DNA from: Beijerinckiaceae bacterium
GTDB lineage: Bacteria; Pseudomonadota; Alphaproteobacteria; Rhizobiales; Beijerinckiaceae
Direction: 5' to 3'
Length of the DNA stretch: 64,000 nucleotides
NCBI GenBank assembly: GCA_021324915.1
Contig: JAJPIC010000012.1
Coordinates: 62,001-126,000, forward strand
Shown piece by piece: positions 9,206 through 18,628 of this stretch; the stretch's first letter is position 1; each line of letters opens with the position of its first letter. The translations under genes were made by a program, and so were the position numbers. Below the pieces are notes generated by a model, which saw only the letters and a list, made by a program, of their open reading frames with translations, was not told the DNA's origin and searched no databases.

Positions 9206-11887
9206 CTATCCCTCGCCATCCGCCGCTACTCTGCCGAGCGCCGCTTGCGCAGCGGCGAGCCGCGCGATCGGCACGCGGAACGGCGAGCAGGATACATAAG
9301 TAAGGCCGAGCTTCTCGAAGAAGCCGATCGAGATGGGATCGCCGCCATGTTCGCCGCAGATGCCGAGCTTGATGTCGGGGCGTGCCTGACGCCCGCGTGT
9401 GGTGGCGATGGCGACAAGCTCGCCGACGCCTTCCTGATCGAGGCTCACGAACGGATCGTCGGGCAGAAGATGCTTCTGCTCGTAAGCGCCGATGAAGGAG
9501 CCCGCATCGTCGCGCGAAATCCCGAACGTGGTTTGCGTCAGATCATTCGTGCCGAACGAGAAGAACGCGGCCGATTGCGCAATTTTGTCCGCCGCGATGC
9601 AGGCGCGCGGCAATTCGATCATCGTGCCGACGCTATAGCGGATCTCTTCGCCGGTCTGCGCCTTCACCGCCTCGGCGACTTCGTCGATCTCTCGTTTGAC
9701 GAGATCGAACTCGGCTTTCGTCGCAACGAGCGGGACCATGATCTCCGGCTCGGGCAAAACTCCGGTTCTGCGCTTGGCTTCGATCGCGCCCTCGAAAATG
9801 GCGCGCGCCTGCATTTGCGCAATCTCCGGAAAGGCGATCGCAAGCCGGCAGCCTCGAAAGCCGAGCATCGGATTGAATTCGTGGAGCTCCGCAGCGCGAT
9901 GCTCGATCCGCTCGGCCGGTATGCCCATTGCTGCCGCGACTTCGGCGATCTCGGCCGGCCGTTTCGGCAGAAATTCATGCAGTGGGGGATCGAGCAGGCG
10001 GATCGTGACCGGATAGCCGTTCATGATTTCGAAGAGCGTGGCGAAATCGCCGCGCTGTATCGGCAGGAGCTTGGCGAGCGCCTGGCGCCGGCCCGCTTCG
10101 TCGCTCGCGAGAATCATTTCGCGCATGGCGACGATGCGTTCGGATTCGAAGAACATATGTTCGGTGCGGCAAAGACCGATGCCTCCCGCGCCGAAGCGGC
10201 GGTCCACGCGCGCGTCCGTCTCCGTCTCGGCATTGGCGCGAACCTGCATGCGCCGGCAGGCGTCGGCCCATTCCATCATCGTCGCAAAATCTCCGGAGAG
10301 CTCCGGCTGCTCCATCGCGACGCGTCCGGCCATCACCTGTCCGTTGGTCCCGTCGATGGTGATGAGATCGCCTTTCTTGAAGCTCATTCCTGCGGCGCTC
10401 ATCGCGCCTTTCACCGGATCGACCCGGATCGTGCCGGCGCCGGAGACGCAGGGCTTGCCCATGCCGCGCGCGACGACCGCCGCATGCGAAGTCATGCCGC
10501 CGCGCGTGGTCAGCACGCCTTCCGCCGCGTGCATGCCGTTGATGTCTTCCGGGCTCGTCTCGATCCGCACGAGGATCACCTTGTGCCCGGCGCCGACCAT
10601 CTGCTCGGCCTCCTCCGCGCTGAAGACGATCTCGCCGCAGGCTGCGCCGGGCGAAGCCGGAAGCCCGGTCGCGATCACCCGGCGCGGCGCATTGGGATCG
10701 ATCGTCGGATGAAGCAATTGCTCGAGCGAGCCCGGCTCGATGCGCTGAACGGCTTCTTCCCGGCTGATCAGCCCGTCACCCGCCATTTCGACAGCCATAT
10801 GCAAAGCGGCTTTGGCGGTGCGTTTGGCGGAGCGGGTCTGCAACATCCATAATTTGCCGCGCTCCACCGTGAACTCGATATCCTGCATATCGCGGTAATG
10901 GCTTTCGAGCCTATTGGCGATGCGCAGCAAATCGGCGAAGACTTCGGGCATCGCCACTTCCATCGAGGGCTTGTCGGAACCCGCGGCCGTGCGGGCCGCC
11001 TCGGTGAGATTTTGCGGCGTGCGCAAACCCGCAACGACATCTTCGCCCTGCGCATTGATCAGGAACTCGCCGTAAAGCTCCCTGGCGCCGGTCGAAGGAT
11101 TGCGGGTGAAGGCGACGCCGGTCGCAGACGTCTCGCCCATGTTGCCGAAGACCATTGCCTGCACGGTGACGGCGGTTCCCCAGTCCTCCGGAATATTGTG
11201 GAGCTGGCGATAGATCAGCGCGCGCGGGTTCATCCAGGAGCCGAAGACGGCGCCGATCGCGCCCCAAAGCTGTTCATGGGGTTCCTGCGGGAAAGGCGCG
11301 CCGCGCAGCTCCGCGGTCTTCGCTTTGAAGTCGGCGATCATCTTCTGCCAATCTTCGGCAGAGAGTTCGGTATCGAGCGAGAGGCCCTTGCGCTCCTTGA
11401 AGCTTTCGAGAATTTCCTCGAAGTGATGATGCGGAATGCCGAGCACGACGCTGGCATACATCTGGATGAAGCGCCGGTAGGTGTCATAGGCAAAGCGGCG
11501 ATCCTCGGCCGCTTCGCCGAGCGCCTCGACCGTCTTGTCGTTGAGGCCGAGATTGAGGACCGTGTCCATCATGCCGGGCATCGAGGCGCGCGAGCCCGAG
11601 CGAACCGAAAGCAGCAAAGGCTTTTGGGCGTCGCCGAACCGGCGTCCGGTGAGCTCGCTCACATGGGCAAGCGCCGCTTCGACCTGCGCGCGGAGCGTAT
11701 CGGGATATTGCTTGTCGTGCGCGTAGAAATAGGCGCAGACTTCGGCCGTGATGGTGAAGCCCGGCGGCACAGGAAGGCCCAGATTGGCCATTTCCGCCAG
11801 ATTGGCCCCCTTGCCGCCGAGGAGCGCGCGCATCTGCCGGCTGCCTTCGGCTGCGCCGTCGCCGAACATATAGACCCATTTCGCCAT
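9206..11887 (-). CDS. ppdK: Pyruvate, phosphate dikinase
   Basis: 893 aa; GGKGANLAEMANLGLPVPPGFTI, TRGGMTSHAAVVARGMGKPCVSGA phosphohistidine motif, GICGEHGGDP. Confidence 0.97.
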   Translation of the reverse strand: MAKWVYMFGDGAAEGSRQMRALLGGKGANLAEMANLGLPVPPGFTITAEVCAYFYAHDKQYPDTLRAQVEAALAHVSELTGRRFGDAQKPLLLSVRSGSRASMPGMMDTVLNLGLNDKTVEALGEAAEDRRFAYDTYRRFIQMYASVVLGIPHHHFEEILESFKERKGLSLDTELSAEDWQKMIADFKAKTAELRGAPFPQEPHEQLWGAIGAVFGSWMNPRALIYRQLHNIPEDWGTAVTVQAMVFGNMGETSATGVAFTRNPSTGARELYGEFLINAQGEDVVAGLRTPQNLTEAARTAAGSDKPSMEVAMPEVFADLLRIANRLESHYRDMQDIEFTVERGKLWMLQTRSAKRTAKAALHMAVEMAGDGLISREEAVQRIEPGSLEQLLHPTIDPNAPRRVIATGLPASPGAACGEIVFSAEEAEQMVGAGHKVILVRIETSPEDINGMHAAEGVLTTRGGMTSHAAVVARGMGKPCVSGAGTIRVDPVKGAMSAAGMSFKKGDLITIDGTNGQVMAGRVAMEQPELSGDFATMMEWADACRRMQVRANAETETDARVDRRFGAGGIGLCRTEHMFFESERIVAMREMILASDEAGRRQALAKLLPIQRGDFATLFEIMNGYPVTIRLLDPPLHEFLPKRPAEIAEVAAAMGIPAERIEHRAAELHEFNPMLGFRGCRLAIAFPEIAQMQARAIFEGAIEAKRRTGVLPEPEIMVPLVATKAEFDLVKREIDEVAEAVKAQTGEEIRYSVGTMIELPRACIAADKIAQSAAFFSFGTNDLTQTTFGISRDDAGSFIGAYEQKHLLPDDPFVSLDQEGVGELVAIATTRGRQARPDIKLGICGEHGGDPISIGFFEKLGLTYVSCSPFRVPIARLAAAQAALGRVAADGEG

Positions 11888-11994
11888 GGCAAAAGATCCC
11901 TGCCGGCTACAGCCGTTACTGGCAAAGGTGGTGCACCCTTGGGCTAGTCCAACCTATAGGTTAAAGCAGGGTCTGGTGGAAATGGGCTTCTGTC

Positions 11995-12726
11995 TCACGA
12001 ATGCGCCGCGAGAGCCTTCGCATGGGCGCGCATCCGCAGGCCCAGGCTGATCCAGCTCGCACCCCAGATCATGAGGTCCGCACCGAGCAGGATGCCAAGG
12101 ATGACGAAACTATTCGTCGGCCATGCGAAGAGGATCAACAGTCCCACGATGGCCGTGACGATGCCGGCGAGAAGGGCCGAGCTGCGAATGTTCTTGCCGA
12201 GATGGATCGCGGTATAGATGCGGATGATGCCGGTTGCGAGCATGCCTGCGCCGAGCAGCAGCGTGAAGAAGGCCGCGGCGATGAAGGGCTGCGCCAGGGC
12301 AAACGCGCCGACCACGATGTAAGCGAGGCCGCCGATGACCCAGAGAAAGAATCTGCTCCAGCTCCGAGAGCTGAACCCCAGCACGATTTCGGCGCCGCCG
12401 GCGACGATGAGGAAGACGGCGATCGTATAGACGGAGGCAATGGTTGCCGAGACGAGGAGCACAAGAGCCGCAACGCCCAGAAGCGCCATCAGACTGCCGA
12501 GAGCCAAAAACCACCCCCAGCGGTGGCGCAGCCGTTCGACGCAGGAGCCGAAAGTTTCCGGCCTCGCCTCGAGTGGCGTTGATTTACCTGGCAAACTCGT
12601 GAGATTGCGCATGTTCGTTCGGCGATTATGCGCCCCTATCGCACCGCGAGGCAAGGTTTGGGAACTTCGACGAGGCTCTACGGGTTCGAAATGGACATCG
12701 ACCTTCCGATTCGCCAGCCCCATCAT
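11995..12726 (-). CDS. HdeD/DUF308-family membrane protein
   Basis: Repeated TM pairs (YTIAVFLIVAGGAEIVLGFSSRSW, IIRIYTAIHLGKN); probable start near 12612 (MRNLTSLPGK). Confidence 0.8.
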   Translation of the reverse strand: MMGLANRKVDVHFEPVEPRRSSQTLPRGAIGAHNRRTNMRNLTSLPGKSTPLEARPETFGSCVERLRHRWGWFLALGSLMALLGVAALVLLVSATIASVYTIAVFLIVAGGAEIVLGFSSRSWSRFFLWVIGGLAYIVVGAFALAQPFIAAAFFTLLLGAGMLATGIIRIYTAIHLGKNIRSSALLAGIVTAIVGLLILFAWPTNSFVILGILLGADLMIWGASWISLGLRMRAHAKALAAHS

Positions 12727-12918
12727 GAAACATGCCGAGTCAGTAACCGGAAAGACACAACTTGCCGGGAAGGTCCCTAGACAGCAGATCCGGCAGGATC
12801 TGCGTGCATCGATCGCGTTGCCGCCCGCCCCAATCCCGGATATTGAAGGTTAACGGTAAGGCAAGGTCTCGGACTCGTTTCGCTCAACATTTCGTACATT
12901 GGGAAATTCAGCCCCGAG

Positions 12919-14886
12919 ATGAGCCATAGCCAAAGTAAAGAGGCGCCTGTGACAACAAGTTCTAATACTCCTCTCCTCGACACGATCAAAACGCCGGACG
13001 ATTTGCGCCGGCTGCCCGAATCGGCGCTGGTCCAAGTTGCGGCGGAATTGCGGCACGAGACGATCGACGCCGTCTCCGTGACCGGCGGCCATCTCGGCGC
13101 CGGGCTCGGCGTGATCGAGCTGACAGTCGCCCTGCACTATGTTTTCGATACGCCGCGCGACCGCCTGATCTGGGACGTCGGCCATCAATCCTATCCCCAC
13201 AAGATCATAACCGGCCGGCGCGACCGCATCCGCACCCTGCGCAAAGGCGGCGGGCTTTCGGGCTTCACCAAGCGGGCGGAAAGCGAATACGACCCGTTCG
13301 GCGCGGCGCATTCCTCGACCTCGATCTCCGCCGGCCTCGGCATGGCGGTCGCGAGCACGCTCGCCGAAAAACCGAACAATGTCATCGCGGTGATCGGCGA
13401 TGGGGCGATGTCGGCTGGCATGGCCTATGAGGCCATGAACAATGCCGGGGCAATGCATTCGCGCCTGATCATCATCCTCAACGACAACGACATGTCGATC
13501 GCCCCGCCCCGGGGGGCGCTCGCCAATTATCTCGCCCGCCTCGTCTCGGGCGGCGCCTATCGCAGCGTGCGCGAGACCGTCAAGCAGCTCGGCAAACATC
13601 TCCCGAAATTCATTTACGAACGGGCGCGCAAGACCGAAGAATTCGTCCGCAACTTCTGGGTCGGCGGAACGATGTTCGAGGAGCTCGGCATCTATTACGT
13701 CGGGCCGATCGACGGACATAATATCGACCACCTGCTGCCGGTGCTCAAGAACGTTCGCGACGCCAAGGTCAGCGGCCCGATCCTCGTCCATGTCGTGACG
13801 CAAAAGGGCAAGGGCTATGCCCCGGCCGAAGCTGCGAAGGACAAGCATCACGCCGTCAACATGTTCGACGTGGTGACGGGCGCACAGGTGAAGCCCAAGG
13901 CGAATGCGCCGAGCTATACGCGCGTCTTCGCCGACGCCCTGATCAAGGAGGCGCAGCACGACGACAAAATCGTCGCGATCACCGCCGCCATGCCGTCCGG
14001 CACCGGCCTCGACGTTTTCGAGAAGCAGTTCCCGACGCGCACGTTCGACGTCGGCATCGCCGAACAGCATGCGGTGACCTTTGCCGGCGGCCTCGCGACC
14101 GAGGGCTATAAGCCTTTCTGCGCCATCTACTCGACCTTCCTGCAGCGCGCCTACGACCAGGTGATCCACGACATCGCGATCCAGCATCTGCCGGTTCGTT
14201 TTGCGATCGACCGCGCCGGGCTCGTCGGCGCTGACGGCGCCACGCACGCCGGTTCGTTCGACGTCTCCTATCTCGGCATTCTGCCGGGGTTCGTCGTCAT
14301 GGCGGCGGCTGATGAGGCCGAGCTCATGCATATGGTGGCGACCGCGGCCGCCTATAACGAAGGGCCGATCGCCTTCCGCTATCCGCGTGGGGAAGGCGTC
14401 GGCGTCGAACTGCCCGAGCGCGGCAAGGTGCTCGAGATCGGCCGCGGACGCATCATCCGCGAGGGCAACAAGGTCGCCATTCTCTCGCTCGGCACGCGGC
14501 TTGCCGAGGCATTGAAGGCGGCGGAAGATCTCGCCGGCTACGGCATCTCGGCGACAGTGGCGGACGCGCGCTTTGCCAAGCCGCTCGATCTCGACCTCGT
14601 CGTGCGGCTCGCGCTCAATCACGAAGTGCTGATCACGGTCGAGGAAGGCTCGATCGGCGGTTTCGGCTCGTTCGTGGCGCAGTCCATCCTCGAAGAAGGC
14701 CTTCTCGACGGGCGTCGCGCGCATGGGCTGAAATTGCGTTCGATGGTCCTGCCGGACGTCTTCCTCGATCAGGACAAGCCGGAGAAGATGTACGCGGGCG
14801 CCGGCCTCGACGCCAAAGGCATCGTCGCCAAAGTGCTCGAGACGCTCGGCCGCGCCAAGGACGCCGCGCAGGTCATGATCGCCTGA
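12919..14886 (+). CDS. dxs: 1-deoxy-D-xylulose-5-phosphate synthase
   Basis: [48 protein letters not shown] and [18 protein letters not shown]. Confidence 0.98.
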   Translation: MSHSQSKEAPVTTSSNTPLLDTIKTPDDLRRLPESALVQVAAELRHETIDAVSVTGGHLGAGLGVIELTVALHYVFDTPRDRLIWDVGHQSYPHKIITGRRDRIRTLRKGGGLSGFTKRAESEYDPFGAAHSSTSISAGLGMAVASTLAEKPNNVIAVIGDGAMSAGMAYEAMNNAGAMHSRLIIILNDNDMSIAPPRGALANYLARLVSGGAYRSVRETVKQLGKHLPKFIYERARKTEEFVRNFWVGGTMFEELGIYYVGPIDGHNIDHLLPVLKNVRDAKVSGPILVHVVTQKGKGYAPAEAAKDKHHAVNMFDVVTGAQVKPKANAPSYTRVFADALIKEAQHDDKIVAITAAMPSGTGLDVFEKQFPTRTFDVGIAEQHAVTFAGGLATEGYKPFCAIYSTFLQRAYDQVIHDIAIQHLPVRFAIDRAGLVGADGATHAGSFDVSYLGILPGFVVMAAADEAELMHMVATAAAYNEGPIAFRYPRGEGVGVELPERGKVLEIGRGRIIREGNKVAILSLGTRLAEALKAAEDLAGYGISATVADARFAKPLDLDLVVRLALNHEVLITVEEGSIGGFGSFVAQSILEEGLLDGRRAHGLKLRSMVLPDVFLDQDKPEKMYAGAGLDAKGIVAKVLETLGRAKDAAQVMIA

Positions 14887-14889
14887 TCC

Positions 14890-15384
14890 ATGTCGGCCGT
14901 ACGGACCGCCAAGATCTTTCTTGTCGGTTCCGTCGGCCTGTTCGGCCTTCTGACAGGTCTCGACAATATCATCGACTACCGGACGAATTTCGAAGTCGTC
15001 CGGCATGTCCTCTCGATGGACGCTGTGCCGGCCGACAGCGTCCTCAAATGGCGCGCGATCACCAGCCCGGCGATTCAAGCCCTCGTCTATTGGGTCATCA
15101 TCGCGCTCGAACTGCTCTACGCAAGCCTGTGCCTCCTCGGCGCGCTGCGCCTCATTGGCGCGCGGACCGCGCCAGGCGCTCGGTTCCATTCGGCCAAGGA
15201 CGTGGCGATCGCCGGGCTGGCGATCGCCTTTGCGCTTTTTTTCTTCTGCTTTCTCGTGATCGGCGGGGAATGGTTTCAGATGTGGCAGGCCGGACCATGG
15301 AACATGCAGCAACCGGCGTTTCGCTTCCTCGGCAGCATCGGACTGGTGCTCGTCTTTGTGACCCTCCCCGATGGGGATTTGTAG
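14890..15384 (+). CDS. DUF2165-family small membrane protein
   Basis: GLDNIIDYRTNFEVVRHVLSMDAVPADSVLKWRAI plus TM segments; ATG 3 nt after dxs stop. Confidence 0.8.
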   Translation: MSAVRTAKIFLVGSVGLFGLLTGLDNIIDYRTNFEVVRHVLSMDAVPADSVLKWRAITSPAIQALVYWVIIALELLYASLCLLGALRLIGARTAPGARFHSAKDVAIAGLAIAFALFFFCFLVIGGEWFQMWQAGPWNMQQPAFRFLGSIGLVLVFVTLPDGDL

Positions 15385-15425
15385 CTCAGGTGCAAATCGA
15401 TGGTCTCTGCCGCTGACAAGTTCGG

Positions 15426-15809
15426 TTGGACGTCGCCGCTGTTCTGGCTCTGCTGGCCGCGATCGCCGGCATCATTTTCATCGGGGTCCGATTCCTCGTT
15501 GCCCCGGAGCTTGCTTCTGCCGATTTTGGGGTGGCGCTCAATGGCGGAAATGGCGTGGCCTTCGCCTATACGAAGGGAATACGCGATATATTTTCCGGGC
15601 TTGTCGCGCTTCCATTTCTACTCATGGGACAACGCCGCGCGGTCGCCTGGATCTTCCTGATCGCGACGATCGTTCCCGTCGCAGACGGTTTCATCACGAT
15701 CAACTCCCATGGAATTGAGGCCAGGGATCTGGCGGTCCAATGGGGCACCGCCCTTTTCTTGCTCGTGATGAGCTGGTTGCTGTTCCGGCCGTTCAGATCT
15801 CACGAATAA
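15426..15809 (+). CDS. DUF4267-like small membrane protein
   Basis: FLVAPELASADFGVAL...YTKGIRDIFSGLVALPFLLMGQRRAVAW; start codon TTG or further upstream. Confidence 0.65.
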   Translation: MDVAAVLALLAAIAGIIFIGVRFLVAPELASADFGVALNGGNGVAFAYTKGIRDIFSGLVALPFLLMGQRRAVAWIFLIATIVPVADGFITINSHGIEARDLAVQWGTALFLLVMSWLLFRPFRSHE

Positions 15810-15837
15810 TTCTTCGCAAGAATGGAAGCGATGCGCA

Positions 15838-16287
15838 TCAATTGTCGATGAGCCGCTTCAGCGAATGATCGAGCGCCTTGTTGAGCCGCGCGGTATCGCT
15901 CTCGCCCAACAGCGTCGCGACACGCGTCTGCGCCTTGCGCCAGAGGGGATGGGCGGTGACGACGCTCTGTCGCCCTGCTGGCGTGAGACGAATTAAGCGG
16001 CGGCGGCGATCTTCCAAATCAGCGGAGATCTCAACGAGCGCGCGGTCGAGCAAAGGTTTCAGATTGCGCGTGAGCGTCGTGGGATCGGTGACCAGACCTT
16101 CCGCGAGCTCACCGACTGACAGATCTCTGCCCTCCATGAGATGCGCAAGAAGGCTGAACTGCGCGATGGTGACGCCCGCGGGCGCCAGCATCTCATCATA
16201 GATCTGCGTGACGCGCCGTGTCGCCTTGCGCAGCCGCAGGCAGGTGCAACTCGCAATTTCCTCCGCCGGTGAGCGCCGTCTCTCCAT
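15838..16287 (-). CDS. MarR-family transcriptional regulator
   Basis: GVTIAQFSLLAHLMEGRDLSVGELAEGLVTDPTTLTRNLKPLLDRALVEISADLEDRRRRLIRLTPAG winged-helix pattern. Confidence 0.93.
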   Translation of the reverse strand: MERRRSPAEEIASCTCLRLRKATRRVTQIYDEMLAPAGVTIAQFSLLAHLMEGRDLSVGELAEGLVTDPTTLTRNLKPLLDRALVEISADLEDRRRRLIRLTPAGRQSVVTAHPLWRKAQTRVATLLGESDTARLNKALDHSLKRLIDN

Positions 16288-16321
16288 GCAAACCTTCCAG
16301 CCGCGATCCCGACTCTATCAC

Positions 16322-16370
16322 TGTATATGCAGCAACGCCACTTGACGCAACGCAATTATCTGTATATACA
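16322..16370. promoter_or_regulatory. Divergent promoter/operator between MarR gene and Fe-S/SCP2 gene
   Basis: + strand TTGACG (16342-16347) N17 TATACA (16365-16370); - strand TTGCGT (16350-16345) N17 TATACA (16327-16322); each -10 lies in a TGTATATRCA dyad (16322-16331 and 16361-16370). Confidence 0.7.
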
Positions 16371-16396
16371 TCCAATGTCCTCGCTGGAGAGGCCCA

Positions 16397-17746
16397 ATGA
16401 CATCGCTGGCCGAACATCGAACCGTGCAGGCTTTTCACGCGCGCCAAGCCGCCGGAGCGACGGCCGGGCCGCAATTCCTCGATGCCGGCTGGCTCAGGAC
16501 TCTTTGTCTCGAGGCCGGCGCGGACGATGTCGGCTTCGTTTCGGTCGCAAGCCCCGACATCGTCCCGCAAAGAGACGAAATCCTCGCCGCCTTCCCCGCC
16601 ACCAAGAGCTTGATCAGCTTCGTCTGCCGGATGAACCGCGAGAATATTCGCACGCCGCAGCGCTCGATCGCCAATGTCGAATTCCACCATACCGGTGAGG
16701 CGGCGAACGAGACCGCACGTCACATCGTCACCGCGCTGCAGGACATCGGCGTTCGCGCCCTAAATGGCGCGCCAACCGGCTTTCCGATGGAAGCCGATCG
16801 CTGGGGCGCCGGCAGGATGTGGGTCGTCTCGCACAAGCCGGTGGCGGTTGCCGCTGGCCTCGGCCGGATGGGCATCCATCGCAACGTCATTCATCCCAAG
16901 TTCGGCAATTTCATCCTGCTCGGTACGATCCTGGTCGATGCCGAAATTACGGCCTATAGCGGGCCGATCGACTACAATCCTTGCCTCTCTTGCAAGCTCT
17001 GCGTCGCGGCCTGCCCGACCGGCGCCATCGGTCCGGACGGCAGCTTCAATTTTTCGGCGTGCTATACGCATAATTATCGCGAGTTCATGGGCGGCTTCGG
17101 CGACTGGGTCGAGACCATCGCCGAGAGCCGGAGCGCCAAGGATTACCGCAAGAGAATATCGGACGCCGAAACCGTCTCGATGTGGCAGAGCCTCTCTTTC
17201 GGCGCGAATTACAAGGCCGCCTATTGCATGGCGGTCTGTCCGGCGGGTGAAGACGTGATCGGTCCCTTTCTCACCGATCGCAAACATTATACGGACGAGA
17301 TCGTCGAACCGCTGCGCGCCAAAAGGGAGACGGTCTATGTAACGCCCGGCTCCGATGCCGAGACCTATGTTGCGCACCGCTTTCCGCACAAGAAGGTCAA
17401 ACGTGTGGGCAGCGGACTCTCGCGCCAGAGGTCGATCCGCGCCTTTCTCGCCGGCCTGCCGCTTGCCTTCCAGCGCGGGCCGGCGAAAGACCTCAACGCG
17501 ACCTATCATTTCACATTCACCGGCCGCGAAGAGGCCGAGGCAACCGTGGTCATTGCGAACAAGGGCTTGCGGGTCGCAGAAGGGCACCAAGGCAAGGCGG
17601 ACCTGAGCCTTGTTGCCGACAGCGAGACTTGGCTGCGATTCCTGCGCAAGGAAGCGAGCCTGCCGGTCGCGCTTTTGAGCCGGCGCATCCGCCTCAAGGG
17701 CTCACCGCGCCTGCTCTTGGCATTCGGCCGTTGCTTTCCTTCCTGA
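16397..17746 (+). CDS. 4Fe-4S oxidoreductase (epoxyqueuosine reductase/reductive dehalogenase-like) with C-terminal SCP2-like domain
   Basis: NPCLSCKLCVAACPTGAI and YCMAVCPAGEDVIG Fe-S motifs; C-terminus LNATYHFTFTGREEAEATVVIANKGLRVAEGHQGKADLSLVADSETWLRFL resembles SCP2 sterol-carrier domains. Confidence 0.8.
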   Translation: MTSLAEHRTVQAFHARQAAGATAGPQFLDAGWLRTLCLEAGADDVGFVSVASPDIVPQRDEILAAFPATKSLISFVCRMNRENIRTPQRSIANVEFHHTGEAANETARHIVTALQDIGVRALNGAPTGFPMEADRWGAGRMWVVSHKPVAVAAGLGRMGIHRNVIHPKFGNFILLGTILVDAEITAYSGPIDYNPCLSCKLCVAACPTGAIGPDGSFNFSACYTHNYREFMGGFGDWVETIAESRSAKDYRKRISDAETVSMWQSLSFGANYKAAYCMAVCPAGEDVIGPFLTDRKHYTDEIVEPLRAKRETVYVTPGSDAETYVAHRFPHKKVKRVGSGLSRQRSIRAFLAGLPLAFQRGPAKDLNATYHFTFTGREEAEATVVIANKGLRVAEGHQGKADLSLVADSETWLRFLRKEASLPVALLSRRIRLKGSPRLLLAFGRCFPS

Positions 17747-17755
17747 TCGCGACCC

Positions 17756-18628
17756 TTAAAGCGGAGACGCGATGCCGAGCTTCGCGGCAACAGCACGCGC
17801 GGTGGATAGCCGTGCCTCGGTCAACGGATGATAGGCCGCCGTGACGGTCGAAAGCACACTGCTTGGCGCGGTCTTCGGCGTGCCCGAATGAAATGGCGGC
17901 TCTGGTGCATATTGGATATCGAGCTGAATAGCCTCCGCCACGGCCTTGCCGCGCAGCAGTTCCGCGACGACTAAGGCGCCGTCGATGCCCGAGGTAATTC
18001 CGGCCGCGCTCACGAGATTGCCGTCGATCACGACGCGCTCGTCTACCGGGATCGCTCCGAAATAAGGCAGGAGGTCGAAAGAGGCCCAGTGCGTGGTCGC
18101 ACGCCGGCCCTTGAGAATTCCGGCCGCGCCGCAGATCAAGGCGCCCGTGCAGACGGAAAACAACGGCTTTCCCGCCGCCATATGCCGACGGATGAAAGCC
18201 AAGACCGGCTCGTTGGCCATCTGCGCTTGCTGCCCGGGGCCGCCCGGCACCTGCAGAAGGTCGAGTTGAGGCGCGCCGGCCAAGGCGACGTCCGGCGTCA
18301 GCACGAGCCCACGATGGTCGCGAAAAGATCCGCTCTGCGTGCCGATGACATGGAGTTTCGTATCGGGTAGGCGCGAGAGAACCTCGAACGGGCCGGTAAA
18401 GTCGATCTGATCCATGTCCGGAAAGATGAGGATCCCGATATCGATCGGCTTGTCGCGCAACCGAGCGAACGCATCGCTCGATTGGGCTTGAGCGCCGGCC
18501 GGAACGGATTTCGTCGAAAGCCCTCCTACCGCCGCTGCGCTCAGCGCCAGGGCGGATAATTGCGCAAAGGCCCGGCGGTGCACCCGCAAAGCTCCATTAT
18601 CATCGATCATGACCGAACCTGCTCTCAT
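17756..18628 (-). CDS. DJ-1/PfpI-family protein (isonitrile hydratase-like) with apparent Tat signal
   Basis: DIGILIFPDMDQIDFTGPFEVLSRLP, PLFSVCTGALICGAAGILKGRRATTHW nucleophile-elbow Cys; N-terminal HRRAFAQLSALALSAAAVGGL. Confidence 0.85.
   Translation of the reverse strand: MRAGSVMIDDNGALRVHRRAFAQLSALALSAAAVGGLSTKSVPAGAQAQSSDAFARLRDKPIDIGILIFPDMDQIDFTGPFEVLSRLPDTKLHVIGTQSGSFRDHRGLVLTPDVALAGAPQLDLLQVPGGPGQQAQMANEPVLAFIRRHMAAGKPLFSVCTGALICGAAGILKGRRATTHWASFDLLPYFGAIPVDERVVIDGNLVSAAGITSGIDGALVVAELLRGKAVAEAIQLDIQYAPEPPFHSGTPKTAPSSVLSTVTAAYHPLTEARLSTARAVAAKLGIASPL

Noticed and set aside
9245-11947. Plus-strand ORFs of 535 and 349 aa
   Set aside because: Antisense to ppdK, which is intact and well conserved.
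11888-11994. Possible riboswitch or attenuator ahead of ppdK
   Set aside because: Short, no recognisable conserved RNA motif or convincing extended stem.
12850-15312. 820-aa minus-strand ORF antisense to dxs
   Set aside because: Shadow ORF from high-GC codon bias; low-complexity charged composition (RRAEDE-type) and full overlap with unmistakable dxs.
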